DNA of 64,000 nt from Phyllobacterium sp. T1293 (GTDB taxonomy: Bacteria; Pseudomonadota; Alphaproteobacteria; Rhizobiales; Rhizobiaceae), in the NCBI RefSeq assembly GCF_020731415.2, contig NZ_CP088273.1, positions 1,865,001 to 1,929,000 of the forward strand, read 5' to 3'. The translations under genes and the position numbers were made by a program. Shown in pieces: positions 51,749 to 62,600 of this stretch. Every line of letters starts with the position of its first letter. The stretch's first letter is position 1. Below the pieces are notes generated by a model, which was not told where the DNA came from, ran no database searches, and worked only from the letters and a program-made list of their open reading frames with translations.

Positions 51749-53917
51749 ATGATGAACGAGCCTCAGGCCAAAGACACTCTGGCCAAGAACAAACGCAAGC
51801 GATTCAAGGTCTCGCCACTGCTTGGACTTGATGCGTGGATTGATTCGTCGCTCTACGAGTTGCGTTTCCGCCTTGCCGAATTCTGGGAAGATACAACCAT
51901 CTTCTTCCGCCGCTTCCACGTCTCAGGCTGGCGGCGCGCGGTCGTGGAGGTTCTCAGCGAAGGTTTTACCTGGGGCACCGCCGGTTCCGTGGTGATGCTG
52001 ACGCTTGCCATTCCTGCCTTCCACGACACCGAAAAGAACTGGCGTACGCGCGACGATTTTGCCATTACCTTTCTTGATCGCTACGGCAACGAAATCGGCC
52101 AGCGCGGCATCCTGCATCGCAGCGCCGTGCCCATTGATGAATTGCCTGATCATGTCATCAAGGCTGTTCTTGCGACGGAAGACCGCCGCTTCTTTGACCA
52201 TTTTGGCATTGATTTTCTTGGCCTTTCCCGCGCTATGACAGAAAATCTGCGTGCCAATTCCGTGGTTCAGGGTGGTTCCACCATCACACAGCAGCTGGCG
52301 AAAAACCTGTTCCTGACCAATGAGCGCAGCATTGATCGCAAGATCAAGGAAGCTTTTCTGGCGCTGTGGCTGGAATCCAACCTTTCCAAAAAGGAAATCC
52401 TGCAGACCTATCTCGATCGCGCCTATATGGGCGGCGGAACGTTCGGCATTGCGGCGGCCTCGGAATTCTATTTCGGCAAGAGCATCAAGGATGTGAATCT
52501 GGCTGAAGCCGCCATGCTCGCAGGCCTGTTCAAGGCGCCGGCGAAATATGCACCGCACGTCAACCTGCCTGCTGCCCGCGCGCGCGCCAATGTGGTGCTG
52601 AGCAATCTTGTGCAGGGCGGACTGATGACCGAAGGACAGGTTGTCGGTGCCCGGCGAAATCCCGCAACGGTTGTGGATCGCGGCCGGTCCGAAAGCCCCG
52701 ATTATTTCCTCGACTGGGCGTTTGATGAAGTGCGCCGCGTTGGCCAGAAACTGCCCTCCCATACTCTGGTGGTGCGCACGACGCTTGATACGGGCATCCA
52801 GAAAGCCGCCGAGGAATCGGCTGAATATCATCTGCGCCAGTTCGGCAAGGAATATAAAGTCACGCAGGCGGCCGTCGTGGTGCTGGAGAACAACGGCGCG
52901 GTGCGGGCAATCGTTGGTGGCCGCGACTATGGCGAAAGCCAGTTCAACCGCGCCACGGCAGCGTTGCGTCAGGCGGGTTCCTCATTCAAGCCCTACGTCT
53001 ATGCTGCGGCCATGGAAAAGGGCATGACGCCCAAGACCATGATTTCAGGCGGTGCTGTTTCGTGGGGCAACTGGTCGCCACAAAACTATTCCCGTCAATA
53101 TCTCGGGCAGATCGATCTGACGACCGCACTGGTCAAATCGATCAACACGGTTCCAGTACGTCTCGCCAAAGATTATCTGACAACCGCGCCGATCGTAGCG
53201 CTGGCCAAAGCCATGGGCGTGGAATCGGTGATCAGTTCGCACAAGACCATGGTGCTCGGAACATCAGGCATGACCGTCATGGATCAGGCAACGGGCTATA
53301 ATGTGTTTGCCACCGGCGGCATTGCCGGTATGCGCCATGCCTTCACCCAGATGAGCGACCAGAACGGCAAGGTTCTCTGGGACTGGAAGACTGATGGTGA
53401 TGCGCCGCATCGCGCCCTTACGGAAAAGGCTGCATTCAATATGAACATCATGCTGTCGCAGGTGCCCGAATGGGGTACCGGACGGCGCGCGGCCCTGCCA
53501 ATGACGCGCGTGGCGGGCAAGACCGGCACCACGCAGAGCTATCGCGATGCCTGGTTCGTCGGCTTTACCGGCAACTACACCGCCGCCGTCTGGTTCGGCA
53601 ATGATAATTTCACGCCGACCAAGGAATTGACCGGCGGCATCCTGCCCGCCATGACATGGCAGCGCTTCATGAATTATGCGCATCAGAATATTGATCTGAA
53701 GGCGATTCCGGGTATCGATCCCACCATGCCGAAACAGGAGAAGGTGGCCGCAGCCAAACCGGCAACGGGTGACGATGTTGATGCCCTCAAAGCGCAGGAG
53801 CGTCCGCGCGTTTTGTCCAATGCGACCGTTACCTCCTTACGTGAAATCGGTCAGGCCCTGAAGGAAGCACCCGAACTGAAACTGCCCGTCCTGCCAGCGA
53901 AAGTCTCTGCGCTTTGA
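51749..53917 (+). CDS. Class A penicillin-binding protein (PBP1A type)
   Basis: This 722-residue bifunctional peptidoglycan synthase has a cytoplasmic N-terminus, one membrane helix (about 75-92), a glycosyltransferase 51 domain with catalytic Glu144 (LATEDRRFFDHFG) and VVQGGSTITQQLAKNLFL, and a transpeptidase domain with nucleophile Ser411 (RQAGSSFKPYVY), SIN (TALVKSINTVP) and KTGTT (VAGKTGTTQSYRDAWFVG). It builds and crosslinks glycan strands at the inner membrane. The C-terminal tail is shorter than in typical PBP1a. The two following small genes are co-oriented. Confidence 0.93.
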   Translation: MMNEPQAKDTLAKNKRKRFKVSPLLGLDAWIDSSLYELRFRLAEFWEDTTIFFRRFHVSGWRRAVVEVLSEGFTWGTAGSVVMLTLAIPAFHDTEKNWRTRDDFAITFLDRYGNEIGQRGILHRSAVPIDELPDHVIKAVLATEDRRFFDHFGIDFLGLSRAMTENLRANSVVQGGSTITQQLAKNLFLTNERSIDRKIKEAFLALWLESNLSKKEILQTYLDRAYMGGGTFGIAAASEFYFGKSIKDVNLAEAAMLAGLFKAPAKYAPHVNLPAARARANVVLSNLVQGGLMTEGQVVGARRNPATVVDRGRSESPDYFLDWAFDEVRRVGQKLPSHTLVVRTTLDTGIQKAAEESAEYHLRQFGKEYKVTQAAVVVLENNGAVRAIVGGRDYGESQFNRATAALRQAGSSFKPYVYAAAMEKGMTPKTMISGGAVSWGNWSPQNYSRQYLGQIDLTTALVKSINTVPVRLAKDYLTTAPIVALAKAMGVESVISSHKTMVLGTSGMTVMDQATGYNVFATGGIAGMRHAFTQMSDQNGKVLWDWKTDGDAPHRALTEKAAFNMNIMLSQVPEWGTGRRAALPMTRVAGKTGTTQSYRDAWFVGFTGNYTAAVWFGNDNFTPTKELTGGILPAMTWQRFMNYAHQNIDLKAIPGIDPTMPKQEKVAAAKPATGDDVDALKAQERPRVLSNATVTSLREIGQALKEAPELKLPVLPAKVSAL

Positions 53918-53965
53918 TCGCGCAGTGCTTGCTTATGACCAGCGCTCCCGTGTAGTCCTGACTCC

Positions 53966-54550
53966 ATGCTTCGAAATGTGCTCCTCGTCCTCATTGCCCT
54001 TGTGATTGCCGTTGGCGGCGGAACGCTGAGCGCGTGGTATGCCGTCAACCGCTTCGACGGCTTCGGCACGCTGACCGTTGGCCAATGGACCGGCTATCCC
54101 GATGCGGGTACACCGCAGTCTGACCCCTACGCCAAGGCACGGGCAGCGCGCGAGGGGGCATTTCCGCTGGGCAGTGCGGAAGGGCTTGCCTTTTATGCCT
54201 ATCGTGATGATCAGGGTCAGGCTCTCAACCGCCGATGCACCTACATTATTGACGGCAACAGCCCCAATTCCCGTTTCTGGACGCTCTATACTGCCGATCT
54301 GGCGCTTATCCCGCTTGATCCGGGTGCGGACCGGTTGCCAGCCCTGCATTCACGCCAGATTTTCCGCAGTGAAAGCGGCAAGTTCGTCGTCAATGTCTCG
54401 CCGAAGGCACAAACAGGCAATTGGCTTGCCACCACAGGCGACGGCCGCATGGTGCTGGTTATGACGCTTTACGATACCCCCGTCGGCAGCAATTCCGGTC
54501 TGGTCGATATGACCTTCCCAATGGTCAAGAAGGTAGGCTGTGATGGGTAA
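53966..54550 (+). CDS. DUF1214 family envelope protein
   Basis: The 194-residue protein has an N-terminal membrane anchor (LLVLIALVIAVGGGTLSAWYAV) and a DUF1214-like beta domain (GLAFYAYRDDQGQALNRRCTYIIDG, SPKAQTGNWLATTGDGRMVLVMTLYDTPVGS). Function is unknown. It overlaps the following DUF1254 gene by 8 bases, suggesting a complex of the two. Confidence 0.8.
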   Translation: MLRNVLLVLIALVIAVGGGTLSAWYAVNRFDGFGTLTVGQWTGYPDAGTPQSDPYAKARAAREGAFPLGSAEGLAFYAYRDDQGQALNRRCTYIIDGNSPNSRFWTLYTADLALIPLDPGADRLPALHSRQIFRSESGKFVVNVSPKAQTGNWLATTGDGRMVLVMTLYDTPVGSNSGLVDMTFPMVKKVGCDG

Positions 54551-55088
54551 ATTCCTCCGCGCCCTGCTGTTTGGCCTCGTTGGCGCCGGTCTTGTCCATG
54601 TCGCCGTGGTGCTGCTCGTGCCCTATTATTCCGATCGGAATGCGTGGTCACGCATCTCTGATTATGGCGAGGACTGGGCGTTTCACCCGGTGGTGCGGCA
54701 AGCCACGCAGGAAACAGTGCCACTCGCGCTCGATCCGCTGTTTGAGGCGGTGGCCTGCCGCTTCGACATCACCGATCTTCCCGCCCATATCACCGGTGTT
54801 GGCACGGCGCCTTACTGGTCGATTTCGGTCTATAACCGGCAGGGCGAGAATATTTATTCAATCAACGACCGCACCGCCATTGCCGATCAACTCGATCTAG
54901 TGGTCGCCCGCCCGCTGCAGATGATCGAGCTTAACAAGACCAAGCCCGTTTCAGCAGCCAATTCGGTGCTGATCGAAGCGGATATGGATGAGGGTTTTGT
55001 CGTGGTGCGCGGCTTTGTGCCTGATCAGTCGTGGAAAGCGCAGGTTGACGCTTTCCTGAAAAGCGCCAACTGTTCGCCGCTGCTCTGA
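54543..55088 (+). CDS. DUF1254 family envelope protein
   Basis: The 181-residue protein has an N-terminal membrane anchor (LLFGLVGAGLVHVAVVLLVPYY) and a DUF1254-like domain (FDITDLPAHITGVGTAPYWSISVYNRQGENIYSINDR, then VVVRGFVPDQSW). In many bacteria DUF1254 and DUF1214 occur in one longer protein; here they are two coupled genes. ATG 54543 is preferred to the GTG just before it. Confidence 0.8.
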   Translation: MGKFLRALLFGLVGAGLVHVAVVLLVPYYSDRNAWSRISDYGEDWAFHPVVRQATQETVPLALDPLFEAVACRFDITDLPAHITGVGTAPYWSISVYNRQGENIYSINDRTAIADQLDLVVARPLQMIELNKTKPVSAANSVLIEADMDEGFVVVRGFVPDQSWKAQVDAFLKSANCSPLL

Positions 55089-55376
55089 TCAGTCGAGCAG
55101 ACCTTCCAGCCCCTTCTGCGCTTTGGTCGCCACGAATTGCTGGATATCATAGGTCGCCAGTTTCTTCTGCCAGAACGGATCTTCGGCAAGAATCGCGCGT
55201 AAGGCTTCTTCGCTCTCGCTTCTGGCGAGGATGACGCCGCCGGTGCGCGGCACTTTGCGGCCCGATGCCAGAAATGTCCCTGATGCATAGTGACGGTCGA
55301 GAAAGGCGATATGCCCATCGATAACCGCATCAAGCTCTTCAAGCGGGGCGACGTAATTCAGCGAGACAACGTACAT
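55089..55376 (-). CDS. YciI-like protein
   Basis: The 95-residue protein matches the YciI fold (MYVVSLNYVAPLEELDAVIDGHIAFLDRHYASGTFLASGRK, GVILARSESEEALRAILAEDPF), a ferredoxin-like domain with conserved His/Asp residues that may be enzymatic. It ends 1 base after the DUF1254 stop on the other strand. The start ATG 55376 fits family similarity. Confidence 0.85.
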   Translation of the reverse strand: MYVVSLNYVAPLEELDAVIDGHIAFLDRHYASGTFLASGRKVPRTGGVILARSESEEALRAILAEDPFWQKKLATYDIQQFVATKAQKGLEGLLD

Positions 55377-55540
55377 GGGGAGGACTCCGGGGATTGTAGT
55401 ACGGATTTCATATAGGGGTGCTAGAGGATGAACAGAACAGCACAATTTCAAAAAACATCCGATTTTCGCCGATTGCAAAAACCATTTCGCCGGTTAACCT
55501 ATCCGTAGAAAAAACATCCAACGCTGCAAAGAAAGCTCCC

Positions 55541-56593
55541 ATGAAACGTCTGATCATTGCCGGAACTGCCGTCCTTCTCGCCCTTACGGTCGCACTGCCT
55601 GCCCTCGCCTTTGATCCGCAAAATGCCGAGCGTATCAAGACTTTGGTCGATACTGGCATGCAATATTACTGGAGTGGCGGCGACGTCAAAAAGGCGGAAG
55701 CGGAGATTTTCAAGGGTATCACCCTGCATGGCCGCTATGATGTGGTGGAGCAATCCTTTGCTGAGGCCTCGAAACTTGCGCCCGCACAGATGAATTTCCG
55801 TTTTGCCGTGGCCTCCTCGCAAATCCTGCAAAAGAAAGTCACCGAAGCCCGCGCCACCTACGAGGACATTCTGGCAAAGGACCCAACCTCATTCGATGCG
55901 CAGGCGTGGATCGAAGCACTCGCCCGTATTGGCAATGACGAGACGGGAGCGGCCCTCGCCCATCAGGCGCTTTCAGGGCTCGACCGTGACAAGGCGGAAG
56001 CCTACCGCCAGCGTTTTGTGCGCGCCGAACAGATCATTGCGGAAAAACCCAATGCGGATATTCCCGCGCTCAAGGGCAAGGTTATGATCGTGGCGCTTGG
56101 CTATGCACTGGCCAAGGACGGCACAATGGAAAAGCCGTTGCTTGACCGTTTGGATGTAACGCTGAAAGCCGCGCAGGCGAACCCGACGGCCCGCATCATG
56201 GTCACAGGCGGCCAGCCGCAGGCCGGTGTCACCGAGGGCGATCTCATGACCAAATGGCTGGTGGAAAAGGGTGTTGACCGCGATCGCATTCTCATTGAGG
56301 ACAAATCCAAGGATACGGTCGGTAATGTGCTCAATGTCGCCAATCTCCTGAAGCGGCATACGGCTGACAGCGTTATTCTGGTGACGAGTTCCAGCCATAT
56401 GCGCCGCGCCCGCACGCTGCTGGAAGATGCGCTGAAGCAATATGATATCGGCGCCAATGTTACGCCTGTCGTGGCGCTTGATGCACCGACACTGGAGGAA
56501 GCGGCAAAGGTTTCAGCGGATGAACGGCTGGTGATCTATCGCGATCTGATGCGCGTCTCGGGCCTGTGGGCCTATCCCGGTTTGCAGCAATAA
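55541..56593 (+). CDS. Exported YdcF-like (DUF218) protein with TPR-like region
   Basis: The 350-residue protein has a signal peptide (MKRLIIAGTAVLLALTVALPALA), a helical TPR-like middle (VVEQSFAEASKLAPAQMNFRF onward) and a C-terminal DUF218 domain (KVMIVALGYALAKDG, ARIMVTGGQPQAGVTEGDLMTKWLVEKGV, VILVTSSSHMRRARTLLEDAL). DUF218 proteins such as SanA/YdcF act in envelope metabolism, though the reaction is unknown. A strong terminator follows. Confidence 0.87.
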   Translation: MKRLIIAGTAVLLALTVALPALAFDPQNAERIKTLVDTGMQYYWSGGDVKKAEAEIFKGITLHGRYDVVEQSFAEASKLAPAQMNFRFAVASSQILQKKVTEARATYEDILAKDPTSFDAQAWIEALARIGNDETGAALAHQALSGLDRDKAEAYRQRFVRAEQIIAEKPNADIPALKGKVMIVALGYALAKDGTMEKPLLDRLDVTLKAAQANPTARIMVTGGQPQAGVTEGDLMTKWLVEKGVDRDRILIEDKSKDTVGNVLNVANLLKRHTADSVILVTSSSHMRRARTLLEDALKQYDIGANVTPVVALDAPTLEEAAKVSADERLVIYRDLMRVSGLWAYPGLQQ

Positions 56594-56632
56594 ATTCCGC
56601 AAACACGGAAAAATGCCTGACTGTTTGAAGCA

Positions 56633-56669
56633 TACCCGCCGGAGAAAACTCCGGCGGGTACATTCTTTT
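56633..56669 (+). terminator. Intrinsic terminator after the DUF218 gene
   Basis: TACCCGCCGGAG (56633-56644) pairs with CTCCGGCGGGTA (56649-56660) around AAAA, followed by CATTCTTTT. It separates the plus-strand gene from the convergent autotransporter. Confidence 0.8.
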
Positions 56670-56679
56670 GTGCCTGTCC

Positions 56680-59600
56680 TTAAAACCGGACTGTCAGATC
56701 AGCCTTGACGGCATTGTCATGAGCTTGTTGCGAGAACTGACCCGTATAGGTGACACCGATGGTTGTGGCTTTGCCGATATCAAAGGAAAGGCCAGCTTCG
56801 GCAAGCGCTGTGTCCTGTGCCAATGGCAGACCCGCAACCAACATGCCATCAGCACCGGCAAGTGCCACCGAAACATCGGGAGCCCGATCACCATAGGCGT
56901 GGCGCCAACCCGCCATGCCCCGGGCGGTGAGCACAGTCGTCCCGCTCAAGACGAAGCTGTGCGAGGCCCTGACACCCAAGGTCGTTGTTGTGAGGTCCGT
57001 TGTGCCGGATAGGCCAGACAGAGCCGTGATACCGCCAAGTTCAGCAAAATCATTGGCTTTGAGATGGGTATAGGCGGCAGCGGCAAAGGGTTCGAGTGCC
57101 GCATAGGGTGTATCAATGCGATAGGCAGCCTCGCCAAAGACCTGCACCGTGTTGGCGGCGTACTCGGCTTTGTCCGTCTCGGCGATGGAACCGAAAGCAA
57201 CCTTGCGGCGCGTGCTGATCTCATGATGGGCAAAGCTGGTGCCGAGGCTCAAGGTCAACGCATCCACTTTCGTGCCGCCATAGACACCGACCTGATAGGT
57301 ATCGACAGAAGCGTGACTGCGATCTGCATTCAGCGATGTATTGCCATAGCCCGCAAGCAGACCAAAGCGCCATGTTTCGGCAAGAACGCCATCAAGACCG
57401 GTGATGAGCCCGCCAGTGTTGCGGCTGAAACCAGCGGCATTGCCGTCAGTGCCCGCATGGTTGCGCGAACCATAGGCTGTGCCCCAGAGCGCAGTGGTTG
57501 ACGCGGCAGGTTCAACGGCGGCAAAGGCTTCACCTGCGACCGCATTGCCCCGTTTTGTTTCAGGACCATATGCCAGCACCGGCGCCGCCTTGCTGCCTGT
57601 GGCATCACCAAAGGCGGCACGGATACGGTCGCTTGCCGCATCACGCACAAACTGGCTGTCCTTGGCCAAAGCCCCTCTGAGCGAGGCATGAATATCGCCG
57701 CCCAGAGCGTCATAATCGAGCTTTTCGCCAACTTTTGAGAAGAGAACCGTGTTCAGAAGCGGGTTGCCGAGATCAAACGTCTTGATTGCAGCCCCCACAC
57801 TCTTCTGGTTATTCGTCACGGTATCGACGAGAGCGAGATTTTTCACCCGTTCTTTCAAAAGTGCTGTTTTCAGGCGGTCGGCCTCTTCCTCGGCTTTGCG
57901 CTGATCTACTGGCTGCACCGCGGTTGCGACCGGTGCCACAACCTTCGGCTGTTCGACCGGTGCTTGTACTGGCTGAGCAGGTACGTTTGCCACGGGTGGC
58001 TTTGCTTCATCAACTGGTTTTGACACTGGCTGAACCGACGCAACCACTACCGGTGGCTTTGGCTGCTCGGCAGGTGCTTGTACTGGCTGAGCAGGTACGT
58101 TGGCCACGGGTGGCTTTGGTGCATCAACTGGCTTTGGCGCTGGCTGAACCGACGCAACCACCACCGGTGGCTTTGGCTGCTCGGCAGGTGCCGGTACTGG
58201 CTGAGCAGGTACGTTTGCCACGGGTGGCTTTGGTGCATCAACTGGCTTTGGCGCAACCACGACCGGTGGCTTTGGTGGCTCGGCAAATGCCGGTACTGGC
58301 TGAACAGGTACGTTTGCCACGGGTGGCTTTGGTGCATCAACTGGCTTTGGCGTAACCACGACCGTTGGCTTTGGTGGCTCGGCAAATGCCGGTACTGGCT
58401 GAACAGGTACGTTTGCCACGGGTGGCTTTGCTTCATCAACTGGTTTTGACACTGGCGGCACCAGATCAAAGCCCAGAACCACTGTCTTATCCGTATAGGC
58501 AAGCGACGGGCTGATATAGTTATAGTGAGGAAAAACGTCGTCGAATTTCCCGGTCATCTTGCCTGCTGTCAGAATGACATAGTTCTTCTTGAACAGGCTC
58601 TCGACCGTTTCCTTTGTCAGGAGTGCCTTGTCGCCTTCCAGACGGACATTCACGATACCGCCCAAAAGATGCGCCTCTCCGTCCACGGCGATTTGGTCCG
58701 TACGGGATTTATCTTTCGTGATTTCCACGTCAAAGATACTGCCCTGTTTAAAAGTTGCATCACCTGCTTGCAGCGTACCAACGGAATTGCCCGGCGCTGC
58801 TGTACCGCCCTTCTCGACGATCAGAGTGCCAACCCTGCCGGAGCCGCCGAGTTTTGCTTTGTCCTGAACGGTTACAACACCACCCAGCTGACCATTGACC
58901 GCCAATGTTCCGGCCGCCACTTTTGTCTGTCCTTTATAATCACCGCTTTGCGCATCAAGGATCAGTTTTCCGTCTCCTGTTTTGGTCAGCCCGCCAGCGC
59001 CTGAGAGTTTTGTCGAGAGAAGGACATCAAGATTTTGGGTGTCGATGGTGGCACCGCGCTCCTTGAGGTCAAGCGGCTTGGTTGTCTGCAATGCCGAGGC
59101 CGCCTCATATCGCAGCGTTCCGCCATCCAAGGTGAGTGACGTCAGGTTGGAATTGCCTGTTATGTTCCACACCGCATTGTTTTGCAGAGTGAGATTGGCG
59201 AAGGATTTGGCATCCACCACCGCTGTGCCTGTTAGCTTGGAGGCAGCGTCGGCCGTCAGATTGAGAGTGCCGCCATCTTCAACACTCAACAGCCCGCTCG
59301 CGCCGCTGACCGTTGATCCGGTGAGATGTGCCGTCAGGGTTGTACCAATGTCCTTTACATCAATACCGACGCCTTTGTCCGACCGCAGCTTTGCATTGGT
59401 GATGGTGGCAATATTGGGGTCGATCATGTCGGCAAAAGATTGCGAAAACAATGCCGCAGACCGGTCGCCTGATACAGTGATTGAGCCGCCGATTATTGTT
59501 AGCTCGCCGCATTCACTCACTGCCACACCATATGTATCAACACCGCTGGTTGAAGTCTCGACACCATTGGCGGTTAACCGGCTGCCTTTACGAGAGGAAA

Positions 59601-62600
59601 GCAGACCGTGAGCATAAAGGCCTGTTGTCGTGACCTTTCCGCCAGTCAGCTCAACTACCCCCCCCTCTTGCGCCTCAGCGCCGATTGCTAGGTCTCCTTT
59701 GGTTGAAAGGCTGAGATTCTTCCCCGAAATGTGCGATTGGGAACCAAATGAGGAAAGCGCTCCTGCGTAAGGTCCCGATGCTTCCACCGTGGTGCCTTCG
59801 AGTAAATTGATCGTTCCACCGTCCAGAGCCAGCACCCCGTCAGCCTGCTTGCCTGACGTCACGACCTTTCCGCCTGTCAGTGTAATCGAGCCACCCTTCT
59901 CCGCCATAACCCCGACTGCTTCGTCTCCCTTGGTGAAAATCTCGGCACCCTCGGCCGTTATTTGGCTGCCTTTCTCATAGGAAACAAGACCGTCAGCTTT
60001 CCTGCCTGTTGTCGTTACAGTTCCTCCGGTCAGCTTAACCAACCCTTCACCAAGGGCCTTAGCGCCATCTGCGGTCTCTCCCTTGGTTAAAATTGTAAGA
60101 TTTTCCCCCGAAATGCTCGACCGGGGATCCCATGAAAGAAGCGCTCTTGCATTGTTTCCCGATGTATTGACCGTGGTGCCTTCGGATAATGTGATCTTTC
60201 CACCCTTCGCAGCCACCACCCCGCTGGCATCGTTGCCGCCAGTGTTGATCACCAGCGGTGTACTACTGGTGATGACACCTTCCTTGTTGCGGGCGATCAG
60301 CGCACTTCCCGCTCCCCCATCGGTTTTGCCAGTGTCGTAGGTTCCGCTTGCGATTTGCGTCTTGCCGTCGGCAATCACGTTGACTGACGGGAGTTGGACC
60401 TTATCCACGACCGGTTTCGGCTGCTTATCGCTAGCCGGTTTCGGCTGCTGATCCTTATCCACGACCGGTTTCGGCTGCTTATCGTTAGCCGGTTGCGGCT
60501 GCTGACCGTTAGCCACAACCGACGGCGGCTGCTTATCGCTAGCCGGTTTCGGCTGCTGATCCTTATCCACGACCGACGGCGGCTGCTTATCGCTAGCCGG
60601 TTTCGGCTGCTGATCCTTATCCACGACCGGTTTCGGCTGCTTATCGCTAGCCGGTTGCGGCTGCTGATCCTTATCCACGACCGGTTTCGGCTGCTTATCG
60701 CTAGCCGGTTGCGGCTGCTGACCGTTAGCCACAACCGACGGCGGCTGCTTATCGCTAGCCGGCTTCGGCTGCTGATCCTTATCCACGACCGGTTTCGGCT
60801 GCTGATCCTTATCCACGACCGATGGTGGCTGCTTATCGCTAGCCGGTTGCGGCTGCTGACCGTTAGCCACGACCGATGGCGGCTGCTTATCGCTAGCCGG
60901 TTTCGGCTGCTGATCCTTATCCACGACCGACGGCGGCTGCTTATCGCTAGCCGGTTGCGGCTGCTGACCGTTAGCCACGACCGATGGCGGCTGCTTATCG
61001 CTAGCCGGCTTCGGCTGCTGATCCTTATCCACGACCGGTTTCGGCTGCTTATCGCTAGCCGGTTTCGGCTGCTGATCCTTATCCACGACCGGTTTCGGCT
61101 GCTTATCGTTAGCCGGTTGCGGCTGCTGGCCCTTATCCACGACCGACGGCGGCTGCTTATCGTTAGTCGGTTTCGGCTGCTGATCCTTATCCACGACCGG
61201 TTTCGGCTGCTGGCCTTCGCCCGTCTTCACCGAATTCTCACTGGTTTTGATCGGGTTCTCACCGGTCTTGACAGGGTTGTCACTAGCCTTGATTTTGTCG
61301 CTGTCCAGCTTTTGCTTAGCAGCCAATTCTTGCTGCTCTTTGACCAATTTTTGTTCTGCTTCGGTCTTGGCAGCAGGTGTCAGATCAAAGCCCAGAACCA
61401 CTGCCTTATCCGTATAGGCAAGCGACGGGCTGATATAGTTATAGTGAGGAAAAACGTCGTCGAATTTCCCGGTCATCTTGCCTGCTGTCAGAATGACATA
61501 GTTCTTCTTGAACAGGCTCTCGACCGTTTCCTTTGTCAGGAGTGCCTTGTCGCCTTCCAGACGGACATTCACGATACCGCCCAAAAGATGCGCTTCTCCG
61601 TCCACGACGAGTTGGTCCGTACGGGATTTATCTTTCGTGATTTCCACGTCAAAGATACTGCCCTGTTTAAAAGTTGCATCGCCTGCTTGCAGCGTAGTAC
61701 CAACGGAATTGCCCGGCGCTGCTGTACCGCCCTTCTCGACGATCAGACTGCCAACCCTGCCGGAGCCGCCGAGTTTTGCTTTGTCCTGAACGGTTACGAC
61801 ACCGCCCAGCTGACCAATGACCTCCAGTGTTCCGGCCGCCACTTTTGTCTGTCCTTTATAATAATCGCTTTGCACATAAAGGATCAGTTTTCCGTCTCCT
61901 GTTTTGGTCAGCCCGCCAGCGCCTGAGAGTTTTGTCCAGAGACCGACATCAAGATTTTGGGTGTCGATGGTGGCACCGCGCGCATCGAGGTTAAGCGGCT
62001 GGTTTATCTGCAATGCCGAGGCCGCCTCATATCGCAGCGTTCCGCCATCCAAGGTGAGTGACGTCAGGTTGGAATTGCCTGTTATGTTCCACACCGCATT
62101 GTTTTGCAGAGTGAGATTGGCGAAGGATTTGGCATCCACCACCGCTGTGCCTGTTAGCTTGGAGGCAGCGTCGGCCGTCAGATTGAGAGCGCCGCCATCT
62201 TTAACACTCAACAGCCCGCTCGCCCCACTGATCGTTGATCCGGTGAGATCCGCCTTCAAGATTACACTAGGGCCCGTTACAGTAATGCCGACGCCTTTGT
62301 CCGATCGCAGCGTCGCATTGGTGATGGTGGCAGTGCTGGTGTTCATCGCCTTGCTAGAAGATAGCGCATGCAACGCCGCAGCCTTGTCGCCTAACGCAGT
62401 GACTGAACCGCCGGTGATCGTTAGCTTGCTGCCATCCGATACTATTGCACCATGTGCTTCGGCACCGCTTGTTGACAGCTCGACATTATTAGCCGTCACC
62501 GTGCTGTCTTTACCCAAGGACATCAGACCGAAAGCACCCTTGCCTTTTGTGGTCAGCTTTCCGCCGGTCAGCTCAACCGAGCCTCCATCTTGCGCCGTAG

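Noticed and set aside
60394..61926. Long 510-codon plus-strand frame of Ile/Leu/Arg repeats over the autotransporter linker
   Set aside because: It is the reverse-strand image of the tandem-repeat linker; it has no start context, and its sequence is explained by the repeat.
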